Assembly: GCF_000150705.2 (NCBI RefSeq)
Contig: NW_015440978.1
Span: 186,001 to 250,000, forward strand
Reading direction: 5' to 3'
From: Paracoccidioides lutzii Pb01
Lineage: Eukaryota; Ascomycota; Eurotiomycetes; Onygenales; Ajellomycetaceae
Length of the DNA stretch: 64,000 nt
Under the pieces are notes generated by a model. It was not told where the DNA came from. It saw only the letters and a program-made list of their open reading frames with translations, and ran no database searches. A program made the position numbers and the translations under genes. Shown one piece after another: positions 22,701 through 33,987 of the stretch (positions within the stretch are counted from its first letter, which is position 1; every line of letters begins with the position of its first letter).

Positions 22701-25370
22701 AAATAGAACAACAACCACAAAAGAAAATAGATTAATTATATTAAAAATTATTTACAAACAGCTTTCACACATATGAGCAATATGATCAATAATATCACAC
22801 AAACTATATTGCGATGCTTCATGTTTTCATGATTGAGAGTTAGAAATTTAAGTCATCTCTTTTTCTTACTTATTGACTCTACTCTTTTTTCTGCTTTCTC
22901 TTTTGTTTGTATTTGCAGTTTTATAAATTTCTTGTTTTCCTGCTTTAAAAAAGTTATTTTATATATAATTATTATTGATCAACTGACATATAGTTTAATT
23001 GATTGAACTGAGTAAATTTTGTATATAATGTATATTTTTCGACACTTTTAGTCTACTACTTCAATTAATATATATTTCATGATATGATTATAACTTAGAA
23101 GGTATAAAAGCTATAGAAAGTCAATGAAGATATTGATATATATATTTAAAAATTAATATATAAAAAAATCTACTCTGAATTATAAAAAGTTAATTTTATT
23201 TTTTAATTATTTAAACTTTATTTTATATAAGATTTTATTATTTTTATATAATTTTTTATTTTTAAATATATCTTTATTATTTTTTTAATTTTTTTAATTA
23301 TTAAAACTTTATTTTAATATAATTTTTTTCTTTTTTTTAATAATTTTTTTTATTAAATATATTAGTTATTAATTATTTTTAATATTTAATTTATTATAAT
23401 AGAATTTATTTATTATTTTCTTCTATTATAAAAGAAAATAAAAATTTAAATTTTAAAAAACTAGTTCTAATGAAGTTTTATATATAGTATAAAACTATTT
23501 ATAATTGAAAAAACTTTAAATATTTTTATAATCAGTTATAAAAAGTACTAATTTAATAAAAAATCAAAAAACTTTAATAATTTTATATATTTTATATATT
23601 TTATTACTAATATTTATATAATTAATAATTAATAAAAGATTTTATAAATTAAATATAAAGATATTTTATTAAATATATCTAAATATTTTAAAAAAATTCT
23701 TTAATAATAGATTTTAAAATAAATTCTTTTATATTATATTTTATTTCATTAATAAAAAAGAATTTTTTAAAGATAATAACAGTATATATTTAATAAGAAG
23801 TTTTATAAAAATGATAAAAATATTACCTTTATAATAAAAATAATATCTCAATAAAATAAAGTATGAAAATAAATCTTCAGTATAAAAAACTATATAAAGA
23901 TATAAAAATAAAACTTTAATAATTAAGATATTATATAAAAAGAGTAAAAATACTACTTTATTAATATTAAAATTAATATAAAGATAAAGTTTAAATTTTT
24001 AATAAAATAAATTATTATTATTTATATAATTAATTATTAATTATTTTATAAATTCTATAAAAATAAAAGATAATATTATTTTTAAGTTTTTAAATATTAA
24101 TTTTAATTTAAAAATTTTTATTTTTATAATATTAATAATAATATTTTATTTTTTTATTAAATCTTAATTATATAATTAAATAGAGAAGTTATACAAACTA
24201 TATATAATTATTATAATAATTTAAAAAGATAATTTTTTTAAATATTAAAATTAAACTATATTATTTAATTTTTTTTATATTATTTTTTTTAAATATAAAT
24301 TTTATAATTAAGTTTTAATTTTAATTAAATATTAAATTATTTCATAAAATTTCTAAATTTTATTATTTTTAAAAAGTAATAATTTTTTTTTTAATTTTTT
24401 TAAAATAAAAATAAATTAATTCAATGTATTATTTTTTAAAAATTAATATTATTAACTATTAAAATATAATATTAGTAAAAATTTCTATTAGAGATAATTA
24501 TATAAAAAAAGTATTATAATTATATTTAAAAAAATTTAAAAAATTTTATTACTTTATATTATATAAAAATATTTTAATTTTATTATTATAGTAAATATTA
24601 TAATATTATTTAATTTTATATATTAAATAAAATTATTTAAATCTTATATAATATAAAAATAAATTTATAGTTAAAATAAAATAAATAAATTATTAAATAT
24701 AATTTTAATACTTTTTTATAAAATAAAATTTAAATTTATTAAAAAAAATAATAAATATAAAAATAAATATAAAGTTTTATATATATCAAAATAAAATAAA
24801 AATAATTTATATAAAATAATTTAATTATATAAAATATTACTATAAATATATATATTATAATTGTAAAAGTAATATTAAATTAAAATATTAAAAATTAAAA
24901 ATATATTTATTTATTAATTATTATTATTATTAATTATATTATTTTATTTTTATATATTTATTTTTATTATTTATTTATTTAAAATATAAATATTAATAAA
25001 TTTTCTTTTTATAATTTTATTATCATAAACTTTTTTTATTTTATAATTTTTTTATATTATTATATATTTAATAGTTTTATTCTTTATTTTCTAAGTTAAA
25101 ATTAATTGAATTCTGATCATACTCTTCTTTATATAATGAGAAATACATATTTTAAGATTTTAACTAAGAATATAATGACTTCTCTTTTATTTAGACTATT
25201 ATGTAAATAGCAATTTTTTCATTTAGATTAAATTTTTATTTTTTTATAAATATAGATAGTTTTTACTATGAACTGTATTTCAATAGAATTCATCAATTAT
25301 ATATGAAAAGAGTTTTCTTTTTAGAAATCAATTTTAAATTTATTTAATTGCTATTATACACAATGAAATC
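22700..25370. repeat. Extremely AT-rich island, content unreadable
   Basis: From about 22.7 kb to 25.37 kb the sequence is dominated by A and T; between about 23.15 and 25.08 kb G and C are scattered single bases. No frame on either strand retains a recognisable motif, unlike the other islands where transposon proteins can still be read. It is most likely transposon DNA driven to the limit by RIP, but the sequence does not prove that. I see no long direct repeat pair or clear terminal inverted repeat. Confidence 0.6.
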
Positions 25371-25868
25371 TGGCAAAAAAATAGTGTTTTTTCATCAAAA
25401 CATGTTATCCGGGCTATAATCTGTGGGATGGTTGATCTTTATTGGGGAGAGGGTAATATTGTATACACTCCAGGGCAACATTTTTATTAAAAACGTCTAG
25501 CCAATCATCACTATCTAATGTGGGTATGTCACGTGCCATGGCTGTTAAAGCTTCACCCTAACAGCATTTACTTAAACTGAGAGTCAGCAACAGAGCAACA
25601 CAGTCAAAATTTATAGATTTTTTCCCCCTTGTTTGCGCAAATGTATTTCTTGTGCAAAATGTTTATTCACTAAAAGTGGACAATACGAGATACGAGATAC
25701 GACACACAAAACACGGAGTACGATATACGCAGTTCCAATCACAACTCTTCACTTGCAAACAGACATCCCGCCACAACAAACCCCATTGTTCTGGATACGC
25801 TGAAGAGATAGAAGGGAACTGAGTCATGCCACAGCATATCGACATCGGAGTTGGTTGTACAATTAATA
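25371..25868. promoter_or_regulatory. SKI3 upstream region
   Basis: About 500 bases of ordinary composition between the island edge and SKI3. It contains a CACGTG core near 25530 (gtcacgtgcc). An open frame on the minus strand at 25663-25878 has no family resemblance. Confidence 0.35.
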
Positions 25869-28800
25869 ATGTCGACAAAGGCAGCCCTGAAGTCTATTCG
25901 GACCTCTTTGGATTTTGGAGACTTCGAGCAGGCCGCTGGGAAAGCGAGAGAGCTTTGCGATAAAGAGCCGAAGAACTATTATGCGTATGTGGAAACACTA
26001 TCCACAGTGGTATATATCGTTTTGCTAATTAATGTGCTTACTACAGACATGTGTTCCTCGGACTTGCGCTTTATAAATTAAATGATATCGAGGGGGCGGA
26101 GACTTCATATCGAAAGGCAACTTCAACTAAGGACGATGACAGAACAGCTTGGCAGGGCTTACTGACGTTGTATGAAAGCCAAGGTGGGAAATCTTTGGAT
26201 CAGTATCGCAAAGCGGTGACAAGACTATGTCAGATACTATCTGCTGCGTGTGTTCCCCCATCGTCCCAATCGTTGATCTAAATCCAACTCCCTCTGCTAA
26301 CATGCTGGTTCTAGCGATGAGAAAGTTAAATGCCAAGCTGCCGTTCAGAAATATGTTACGCTGGCTAGGAAACTTGGTTCTAAGTTGCAATACAAGCAGG
26401 CTTTAGAGCTTCAACTACCCACTAGCTTTCTGTATGATATTCTCGAGGGCACCGTCCCTCATCCATCCCAGACATATCTTCGTATAATAGAGTTATGCGA
26501 AGCCGAGGAAAAGGAGTTTATCAACAAAGAAATTGGTGAGAGGCGGACTAGATTAGGTGCCCGAATTGACCAGGTGACTCTGGAAGTAAAACGTGAGGCC
26601 TTCCAACGTAGTGACTTGGATAATTTCTACCGTGAGATTATCAATTGGTCCCATGATGATGAAGTTCGCCGGAACTATGAGGAAAAGCTGTTGCAGCGGG
26701 CTTATGACTTTCTTCAAGTGCTCCCCACTGGGAAGAAAAATGAAAAGCGTGAAGAAGTACTGCGTCTTGCGCGGGAAATGGTCATTATCAAGCATCCATT
26801 TCTTCTTGCTTGGAAGATTGTTTTGGAGTGGCGAGACGTAGATGATCTCGCAGAGTTAGATCTCAACATGCTACAGGGTTTTCTAACATTATTCCCTGAG
26901 GAGGGTTTAAGCAAAGTACTAAGTGGATTTTTTGAAAGTGATATCTCTCCGTTTCCCAAAACACTGGAGTCGGATGAAGAGAAACAGGATGACCTAGACA
27001 AAACCGACTCAAACGAACCCAACAGTCCAATTACTTCTGGAGACCGTCTGCTATTAATGGCAGAGGGATTAGAACAAAGTCCTGATTCAATTATTGCTCA
27101 CAGGATTATGGGGCAGTTCTATCTGTCGCTAGACGAGTTCCAGACAACCGTTGACGTCTCTCGCAGAGGTATAGCTGTCATTACAGATGTTCAACGCACA
27201 ACTGGACTAAAACTGCGCAATGTCGCCGACGCAGTGAATATTACTCTTGCCAACGCTTTAATCACATACCAATCACCAAAGAACCACCCGGAAGCAAAAC
27301 AGATATTTGAAGATATATTGAAGCGCAGACCTACGTTCACTAGTTGTCTTCTTGGGATTGGCCTAATTCTAGAAGAGGATCAGGATTACACCAGCGCAGT
27401 GGAGTTTTTAGAACAGGCATCGGAACGTGATCCTACTAATATTAAAGTAAAAAGTGAATTGTTCTGGTGCAAAACTCATAATGGAGAGCTCCAGCTAGGT
27501 TTAGATGGTTTGGAAGAAACTCTAGCCATGATCAAATCAACAGGTACGCGAAACCAGGCTCTCAAAGCGGAGATTTTATACCGGATCGGATATTGTCAAT
27601 GGGAACTAGATCCTTCACCGGCGGCTAGGAAAGATCGCACCAAGGCCTACGCCAGTTTTCTCGGTTCCATACAGTCTAATATGAATTACGCACCAGCTTA
27701 CAGCAGCCTTGGAATATATTATGCAGACTACAAAAAGGACCAACAACGAGCGCGCCGTTGCTTCCATAAAGCTTTCGAGCTTTCCCCTGCCGAGGTAGAT
27801 TCTGCAGAGCGTCTAGCCAGGGATTTTGCAGACCAGGGAGCCTGGGATCTTGTCGAAGCAATCTCTCAAAGAATTGTGGATTCAGGAAGAGCGAAACCTG
27901 CACCGGGTTCGAAACGCAAGGGCCATAGCTGGCCGTATTCAGCCCTTGGTGTGGTAGAAATAAGCAGACAACAATATCAGAAAAGTATAGTGGCATTCCA
28001 GTCAGCGTTACGAATATCCCCATTCGATTACCAGTCCTGGGTCGGGCTGGCTGAAAGCTACCACAACTCTGGTCGTTATATCGCAGCCACGAAGGCGTTT
28101 GAGCATGCAGAGGCATTAGAGATGAATCTTCCAATATCTGAGAGGGGTCAAGTTTGGTTTGCGAAGTATATGCTTGCAAACGTGAAGAGAGAGCTAAAGG
28201 AATACAATGAAGCAATTACGAGATATGAAACAGTTCTGAAAATAAAGCCTGACGAATTTGGTGTCTCGATCGCACTTCTGCAAACTCTTACTGAAAATGC
28301 GTGGAAGTGTGTCACGTTGGGGTTGTTCGGTGAAGCGGCTGACTGTGCGAGGAAGGCTATCGGAACAGGCATATCAATTGCAAAGAAACATCCTGACGTG
28401 TTCAACTTATGGAAGTTAATTGCCGATGCGTTCTCCACCTTCTCCTGGATTCGGGGAAAGGCATCCTGCATGCCTATCACAGAGTACAAAAAGTTTATTG
28501 AAAGTCAAACTGATGTGGCATCTTTTGAGTTGCTCGCAGATGAGGATGGTGTGAAGACAGACTTTGTTTCACTACTTACAAAGTCGAGTTCCGGAGATGG
28601 TTTTTCACCAAACATATGTATCCACGCTGCGATTCTTGCTCACAAACGTGCCGTGTCCATATCCGCTTGTGACAAACACGCACAGGCAATAGCATGGTAT
28701 AATCTCGGATGGGCAGAATATCGTGCATACGTATGCTTGGAAGATGATGTTAAGTCCAAAAGAAACAAACCTTTCCTCAAAACAGCCATGCGGTGTTTCA

Positions 28801-30242
28801 AACGAGCAATCGAACTTGAGGCTGGCAATTCTGAGTTTTGGAATGCGCTTGGTGTAGTGACAACGTTCCTTAGCCCGAAAGTCGCCCAACATTCGTTTGT
28901 CAGAAGTCTCCATTTAAATGATAGAAGTCCACAAGTGTGGACGAATTTAGGTGCGTTGTACCTTCTTCATAATGACCATGAGCTTGCGAACGAGGCGTTT
29001 ACGAGGGCTCAGTCTACGGATCCGGACTTTGCCCATCCGTGGCTCGGACAGGGCTTGCTTGCACTACTATTTGGAGACATAACGGAGGCCAGAGAACTCT
29101 TTACGCACGCCTTTGAACTAGGAAATTCAGCATTGACGTTCCCAAAAAGGCAGTATGCAGTATCAGTCTTTGATTACCTAAACTCCGATTCCACGATAAA
29201 TGTAGAACTTCAACAACTCATTCAACCCCTTCTTGCACTCCACCAACTCCGTACCCAATCACCCTCCAACCTCCCATTTCAACATCTTTCAGCCCTGTTG
29301 GCTGAGAGAATGGGAAGCTATACCGCTGCTAATTCGAGCCTTGAAAATGTGTGCACCGCTTTGGAAACAGAGTATGAATCATCAGAGTCAACGTCGTCAT
29401 TATCACGTTTTGTTCAGGCAAAAGCAGATGCAGCTCGGGTGCAGCTAGCTCTGATGGACTACAAAGCTGCAGCTGAAAGTGCTGAGACTGCTCTAAGCTT
29501 ATCATCTGAGGGTGACTTAGAAGAGTTTTACCCTGAACTTAATCAAAAGCTACAACTCTCATCACATCTGACAGCCGGACTGGCTTACTTCTATCTCGAA
29601 GACATGGACAGGGCAATTGACATGTTCCGCGATGCTTTGCAGGAAGCAAAGAGCTCACCTGATGTAGTATGTTTACTGGCACAAGTCTTGTGGGCTAAGG
29701 GTGGGGAAGAGGAGAGAGACGCAGCTCGGGTGCAACTTTTGGATTGTATCGAAAAGCACCCTACACATGTTGGCGCGGTTACTCTTTTGGGTGTCATAGC
29801 TTTATTGGATGCTGATGAGGATGCAATCAAAGCAGTCCAATCTGACTTGCAGGAGATGCGAATAAGTGATGTTGGCATCCACGATCGGGTGAAAGTCACT
29901 AAACTCCTCGCAGGAATTGTCAGTCTTGGACTTGCCAACGAGTCTGATAGAACAAAAGAGATAAGACAGTGTCAAGAAGCTAAAACATCTATAATGCTTG
30001 CGCCATACCAGCCGCAGGGATGGGCTGCACTGTCCGCAGCGTCTTCTGAGCCATACCCAGCTGAAATGGTATTACAAACTGCAATCCAAAATATACCCCC
30101 CAAGGGAACACTTGATGCATCGGAGCTTTGTAAATACTACGCCCATTCTGGTCATAGAGATGCTACAGCCAGAGCCATAATGATAGCTCCTTGGGTATCA
30201 GATGGCTGGAAAGAACTTTTCCACTGTATATCAGAGTCATAA
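25869..30242 (+). CDS. SKI3: Superkiller protein 3, TPR subunit of the Ski complex
   Basis: Three exons: 25869-25984, 26047-26247 and 26315-30242, with GTATGT...ACAG and GTGTGT...CTAG introns, giving 1414 residues. The protein begins MSTKAALKSIRTSLDFGDFE and is tetratricopeptide repeats almost throughout (for example NVFLGLAL-type HVFLGLALYKL, YSALGVVEISRQQYQKSIV, WNALGVVTTFLSPKVAQHSF, WTNLGALYLLHNDHELANEA). The size, N-terminal hairpins and long C-terminal TPR array match Ski3/TTC37. Ski3 is the scaffold that holds Ski2 helicase and Ski8 and feeds mRNA to the cytoplasmic exosome for 3'-5' decay. The gene lies alone between two AT islands yet shows no stops, frameshifts or RIP-like damage. 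The ATG chosen is the first that aligns; 6 open codons precede it without better support. Confidence 0.93.
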
Positions 30243-30943
30243 TTGGCCAAAATTGATCTTAGCTGATGGTCAGTGATTTGCAAATATTTGAAGAAGGGAA
30301 ATAAGTGAAACTTGCCAGTAAGAAAATTTTACACAACATATACCAATGCTGAATAATGTTTGAATATCTCCATTATACTTAAAAGTTCACGAAGCTACCA
30401 TAGCAGGGAACAGCTTGAAGCCTAGTTAATTCTTGCTCTGCTGTTAAAATCTCTTCCTGAGTGATATAGATATGTTTTTATTCTCATTTTCCTTTTGCTT
30501 TTCATTGCAGTCTGTAAAGTTTTGTTTTCTATAATAGAATAGTAACATTGTATATGACTAGCTGATACTCTCAAATAAATTTATTTAAAACTTGTTTCAT
30601 TGAACTAAAAAAGTATATATAATGATTAATATGACTATTTGATATTATTTATTATTATTATTATTGTTGTTGTTATTATTTAGTTATAGAAATATATTTT
30701 CAGAACTATATTATCTATCTGATCTAAATAATTATAATTTACTATCTAAAATAATATTATTAATTTTAAATATAATCTATATTTATAACTTATAATATAT
30801 AATTTTCAACTTAGAAATTATTACTAAAGTTTCTTTATTGAGATGGTTGATAGACAAATTGAAGTTGAATTTGAAGTTGTTTTAATAAATGATGAATTTT
30901 ATTAGCTCAATAAGGTGAATTACATCAGTTAAGTTAATAACTA
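30243..30943. other. AT-rich spacer with a probable second transposon end
   Basis: This contains the SKI3 3' region followed by degenerate AT-rich DNA. At 30915-30926 the sequence ggtgaattacat is a near inverted copy of the terminal repeat that begins at 30944. This suggests the end of another pogo-type element abuts the one annotated next. Nothing codes. Confidence 0.4.
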
Positions 30944-30990
30944 ATGTAATCCACCTCTGAGTGAACTATACCTCTAAGTGAATCATCAAA
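30944..30990. repeat. Left terminal inverted repeat of pogo-type element
   Basis: About 45 bases that pair with the right end at 32920-32965. Mismatches are almost all C in the right copy against T in the left copy, so the left copy looks more heavily RIP-mutated. It is preceded by TA at 30942-30943. Confidence 0.8.
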
Positions 30991-32919
30991 ATTATCATAT
31001 TTCAACTAGTTAAAATTTAATCTAAAATATTTATACCAAAAATACCTTATTAAATCAAATTAATTTACACTAGAATTGGAGCATCTTGTTCTTTTATGAT
31101 CAGGTAAATTGCAATTGCTGCATTGTCATAAAACTTCTAAGTATAATTGAGATTCTACAGAGATTTTATCAATGAAGATATAGAAGATTGAATGACTGAC
31201 TGTTCAATAAATACAGTAGCTGGAATAGCAAGATGAGTAGCTTTCTGTCTGATTAAACCTTCTTCTTATTGAATTCTTCAGATATATCTCTTGCATTATT
31301 ACTTTTCTTTTTCATTTATATTAAATATATTCTAATATTACTTCTTCATAATAGTAGTGTTGATCATCTCATATTCACTTCTTGATAATTTGATCAAGAT
31401 CTTTCACTAAATCTTGAAACTACTATTTCTTCATAAAGCTTTTAATCTTTTTGATCTGTCATTGCAATTCCAATTATTAGATATTTGAAGTACTGAGAAT
31501 AAGACTAAATTGCTTACTCTACTAACTGAGAGAATAAAAGTTCAGAGTTGAATATTTAGCTGCTGAATGATTTGATCTGATTCAAATGATAATATATCAA
31601 TAGCTCTAAAGTCATTTTAAATACTTTGAATTTTAAAAGAGCTTTAAAAGCTTTTATATGTGCTGCAGAATAAGTATCTAAAAAGTCTATTTTCTTAATG
31701 ATATTGAATTCAAACTGCATTCACTGTTTAACAAGACTGCTATACACATGTTTCAAACTGTAAAAACATTTACATCTAGTGACTACAAGAAATGTGAAAA
31801 ATATACTAGTATACAGAAAGAAATAATATTATTCTTTTTGCAAATATAGTCAAATTCTGAAGTAAAATAACTATCATGCTCATTTAAAATAAAAAGAAGA
31901 TAAATGTCAATTCTGCATGAATTAGCAGCAGGAATAAATAGTCTAGTAAATCATTTAACTTCTATCTCATCTGTAATTCAGTCATTAAAACTAATATCAA
32001 GTTTTCAATCATCTGAAAAGTCATCAAATCAGCCTTTTTGTAACTTCTGACTTTTAAAAATCATGTATAAAAACAAGGCTCAGTCTAACATGTTGACTGT
32101 CTCAATCACAGTCACCTATTTATAATTTCCAGACTGTAGAAGCTTTGCCTGGTCATAGTACTTACTCTTAGAGGACTGTTGTCTACTTTGTTGCATTCTA
32201 TGACTCTAAGCAAGCTAGCTAGCTACTAATAAATACATAGGTGCACGTGACCTCGGGTAGCCGGGGAATCCTCCAACACTTACTACTAGTAATAATCTTA
32301 GTAATGACACAGAGCCTCATTGCAAACTTAGTCTCATCAAAGTTGTATATATCTTCAAGCAAAATTTCATACTCAGCATTGTATTTTTCAAGGTCTTAAA
32401 CCAAGTCTGAATAACTCTTATATCTTCACATTTAGCTCACTCATGATTATAGTGTCTGGAATAGTGGCAATGAAGCTCTGTACAGTGTTTAATCAGCTTG
32501 TAGATCCAGTTCTTGTCAACCTGAGGAATAGAGATTGAGGTGGAGATTGAATGCTGGAGTTTAAGAAGATAATTGACCATATTCTCAACAAATGTCAGTC
32601 AGGGAGGTGTTCCTTGTTTTGCCAGATCTAGAATCCACTGAACTAGCTGATTCTCTTCAGACTCAGTTAATTTGATTGAATTTGTGTGTAGATTCATGTG
32701 TGCAGGTCAGTTATTAAATCTATGGTGTAGAGTAGCATATGAGATTTCATGAAGACATGCAGCTTCATGAATTGAGGTAATTTCATTATTTTTTAAAGCT
32801 TTTATTGCAAGTTCAATTCTTCCCTCTATTTTTATAGAGTTTCTGACATTTTTATTGTGAATTGGTGGCATTCTCACGCGTTGAAGTGGGTGGGTTAGAA
32901 AGTTGAAGCTTTTTTGGAT

Positions 32920-32965
32920 TAGATGGTTCACTCAGGGGTGTGGTTCGCTCGGGGGTGGATTACGT
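32920..32965. repeat. Right terminal inverted repeat of pogo-type element
   Basis: About 45 bases inversely repeated at 30944-30990. It keeps GC-rich bases (gctcgggggtggattacgt) that the left copy has lost. It is followed by TA at 32966-32967. Confidence 0.8.
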
Positions 32966-33132
32966 TAACCAACGAACTAACTATTGTTAACTAACTAGTT
33001 AACTAGCTGGTTGGATTGTCATCTTCGACTTCCAGGACAACAGTGACACTTCGAATCAAACACCGGGGATTCCCTTTCTGATTAAACCACCCAACAGCAC
33101 ACTCAAACGCTCAAATTTATCTCTAGCGTAAG

Positions 33133-33987
33133 ATGTCAACTATATCATCTCCGCGACCCTCCATAACATCTGCTCGAACTCCAACACCCCCTGGATCACG
33201 GCGGCCATCAATTGAAATCAGCAATCTTACCGCCAGCAACGCCTCAACCCCAACTCCCCGTGCGGCCTCTCCGTCTCTCACGCACCGGAAAAACCGAGCT
33301 GCGTTACGGGATTATTATAATCTCCGACCTGTTCTCCCAGATTCATCTCAACCAAATCATTCACGACCCCGAAGCATCGCTTCCACGAGTGGAAGTCATT
33401 ACGATGCATCAACTCATCCAATCTCTCCCTCAACACAGGTCGAACTTGACAGCCCTAACTTTGATCCTTCTGCCTATATATCCCGACTTCTCTCCACATC
33501 CTCTCTCTCGACTATTCTCAAGGCAGAAAACTCACTGATTAGCGACATTCGAACGCTGGACGGGGAACGAAAAGCTCTTGTATACGACAATTACTCGAAA
33601 CTAATAAAGGCCGTGGAAACTATTGGGAAAATGCGGGCTAGTATCGAGGAGCGAGGTCAGCCTATGGTTATGACGAAAACACTAGCACCTGCTGTGGGAT
33701 TTGTGGTAGAGACTGCTGCGACGCTAATTCGTCAGAAGGAGGAATCTGTATGGGAACGGGACGATCAGAAGGAAGCGAGTAAAGGTGGGCCTTATCTAGA
33801 AAAGGAAACGGTAAAATGGGTTTTAAACTGCCCGAAAAGACTTAGGTGGCTTTTAGATGATGGGAAGGTAGAAGAGGCAGGGAGCGATTGGAAGGAGGTG
33901 GAATGGCTATTGACGAAATGGCAGGGGGTGAAGGGAGTTGATGAATTGAGAAAGGCATGTGAGGAAATCATGATGAAAGAGGAATAG
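33133..33987 (+). CDS. VPS51: Vps51 subunit of the GARP tethering complex
   Basis: A single exon coding 284 residues. The first 65 residues are Ser/Thr/Pro-rich and disordered. Next comes RAALRDYYNL, and then the Vps51 core at about 110-180 (FDPSAYISRLLSTSSLSTIL, LISDIRTLDGERKALVYDNY, LIKAVETIGKMRAS), which forms the helical N-terminal bundle of the CATCHR-type tether. The C-terminal 100 residues are charged and helical. GARP (Vps51-54) tethers endosome-derived vesicles at the trans-Golgi network; small fungal Vps51 proteins of this size are usual. The gene starts only 170 bases from the end of the pogo-type transposon, so the insertion lies within or just upstream of its promoter. Confidence 0.9.
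   Translation: MSTISSPRPSITSARTPTPPGSRRPSIEISNLTASNASTPTPRAASPSLTHRKNRAALRDYYNLRPVLPDSSQPNHSRPRSIASTSGSHYDASTHPISPSTQVELDSPNFDPSAYISRLLSTSSLSTILKAENSLISDIRTLDGERKALVYDNYSKLIKAVETIGKMRASIEERGQPMVMTKTLAPAVGFVVETAATLIRQKEESVWERDDQKEASKGGPYLEKETVKWVLNCPKRLRWLLDDGKVEEAGSDWKEVEWLLTKWQGVKGVDELRKACEEIMMKEE

Larger units (their letters stand above)
30944..32965 (-). mobile_element. Pogo/Fot1-type DNA transposon, full length, RIP-inactivated
   Basis: The element is 2022 bases, a normal size for Fot1-like elements. Its ends are inverted repeats: left 30944 atgtaatccacctctgagtg, and the reverse complement of the right end at 32965 acgtaatccacccccgagcg, differing mainly by C-to-T changes. A TA duplication flanks both ends (30942-30943 and 32966-32967), as for Tc1/mariner-pogo insertions. 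On the minus strand from about 32880 a psq-type helix-turn-helix reads ELAIKALKNN...ISYATLHHR. It is followed by a Tc5-type DNA-binding region (LVQWILDLAKQGTPP), then FDETKFAM around 32290 and further DDE-domain matches to about 31650. Several in-frame stops and a second catalytic-region change (an LNEHDSY-like sequence where LDGHGSH is usual) make it inactive. Confidence 0.85.

Noticed and set aside
32707..32931. 74-codon minus-strand frame as an independent small DNA-binding gene
   Set aside because: The helix-turn-helix is the N-terminus of the pogo-type transposase, which continues past a stop inside the terminal repeats.
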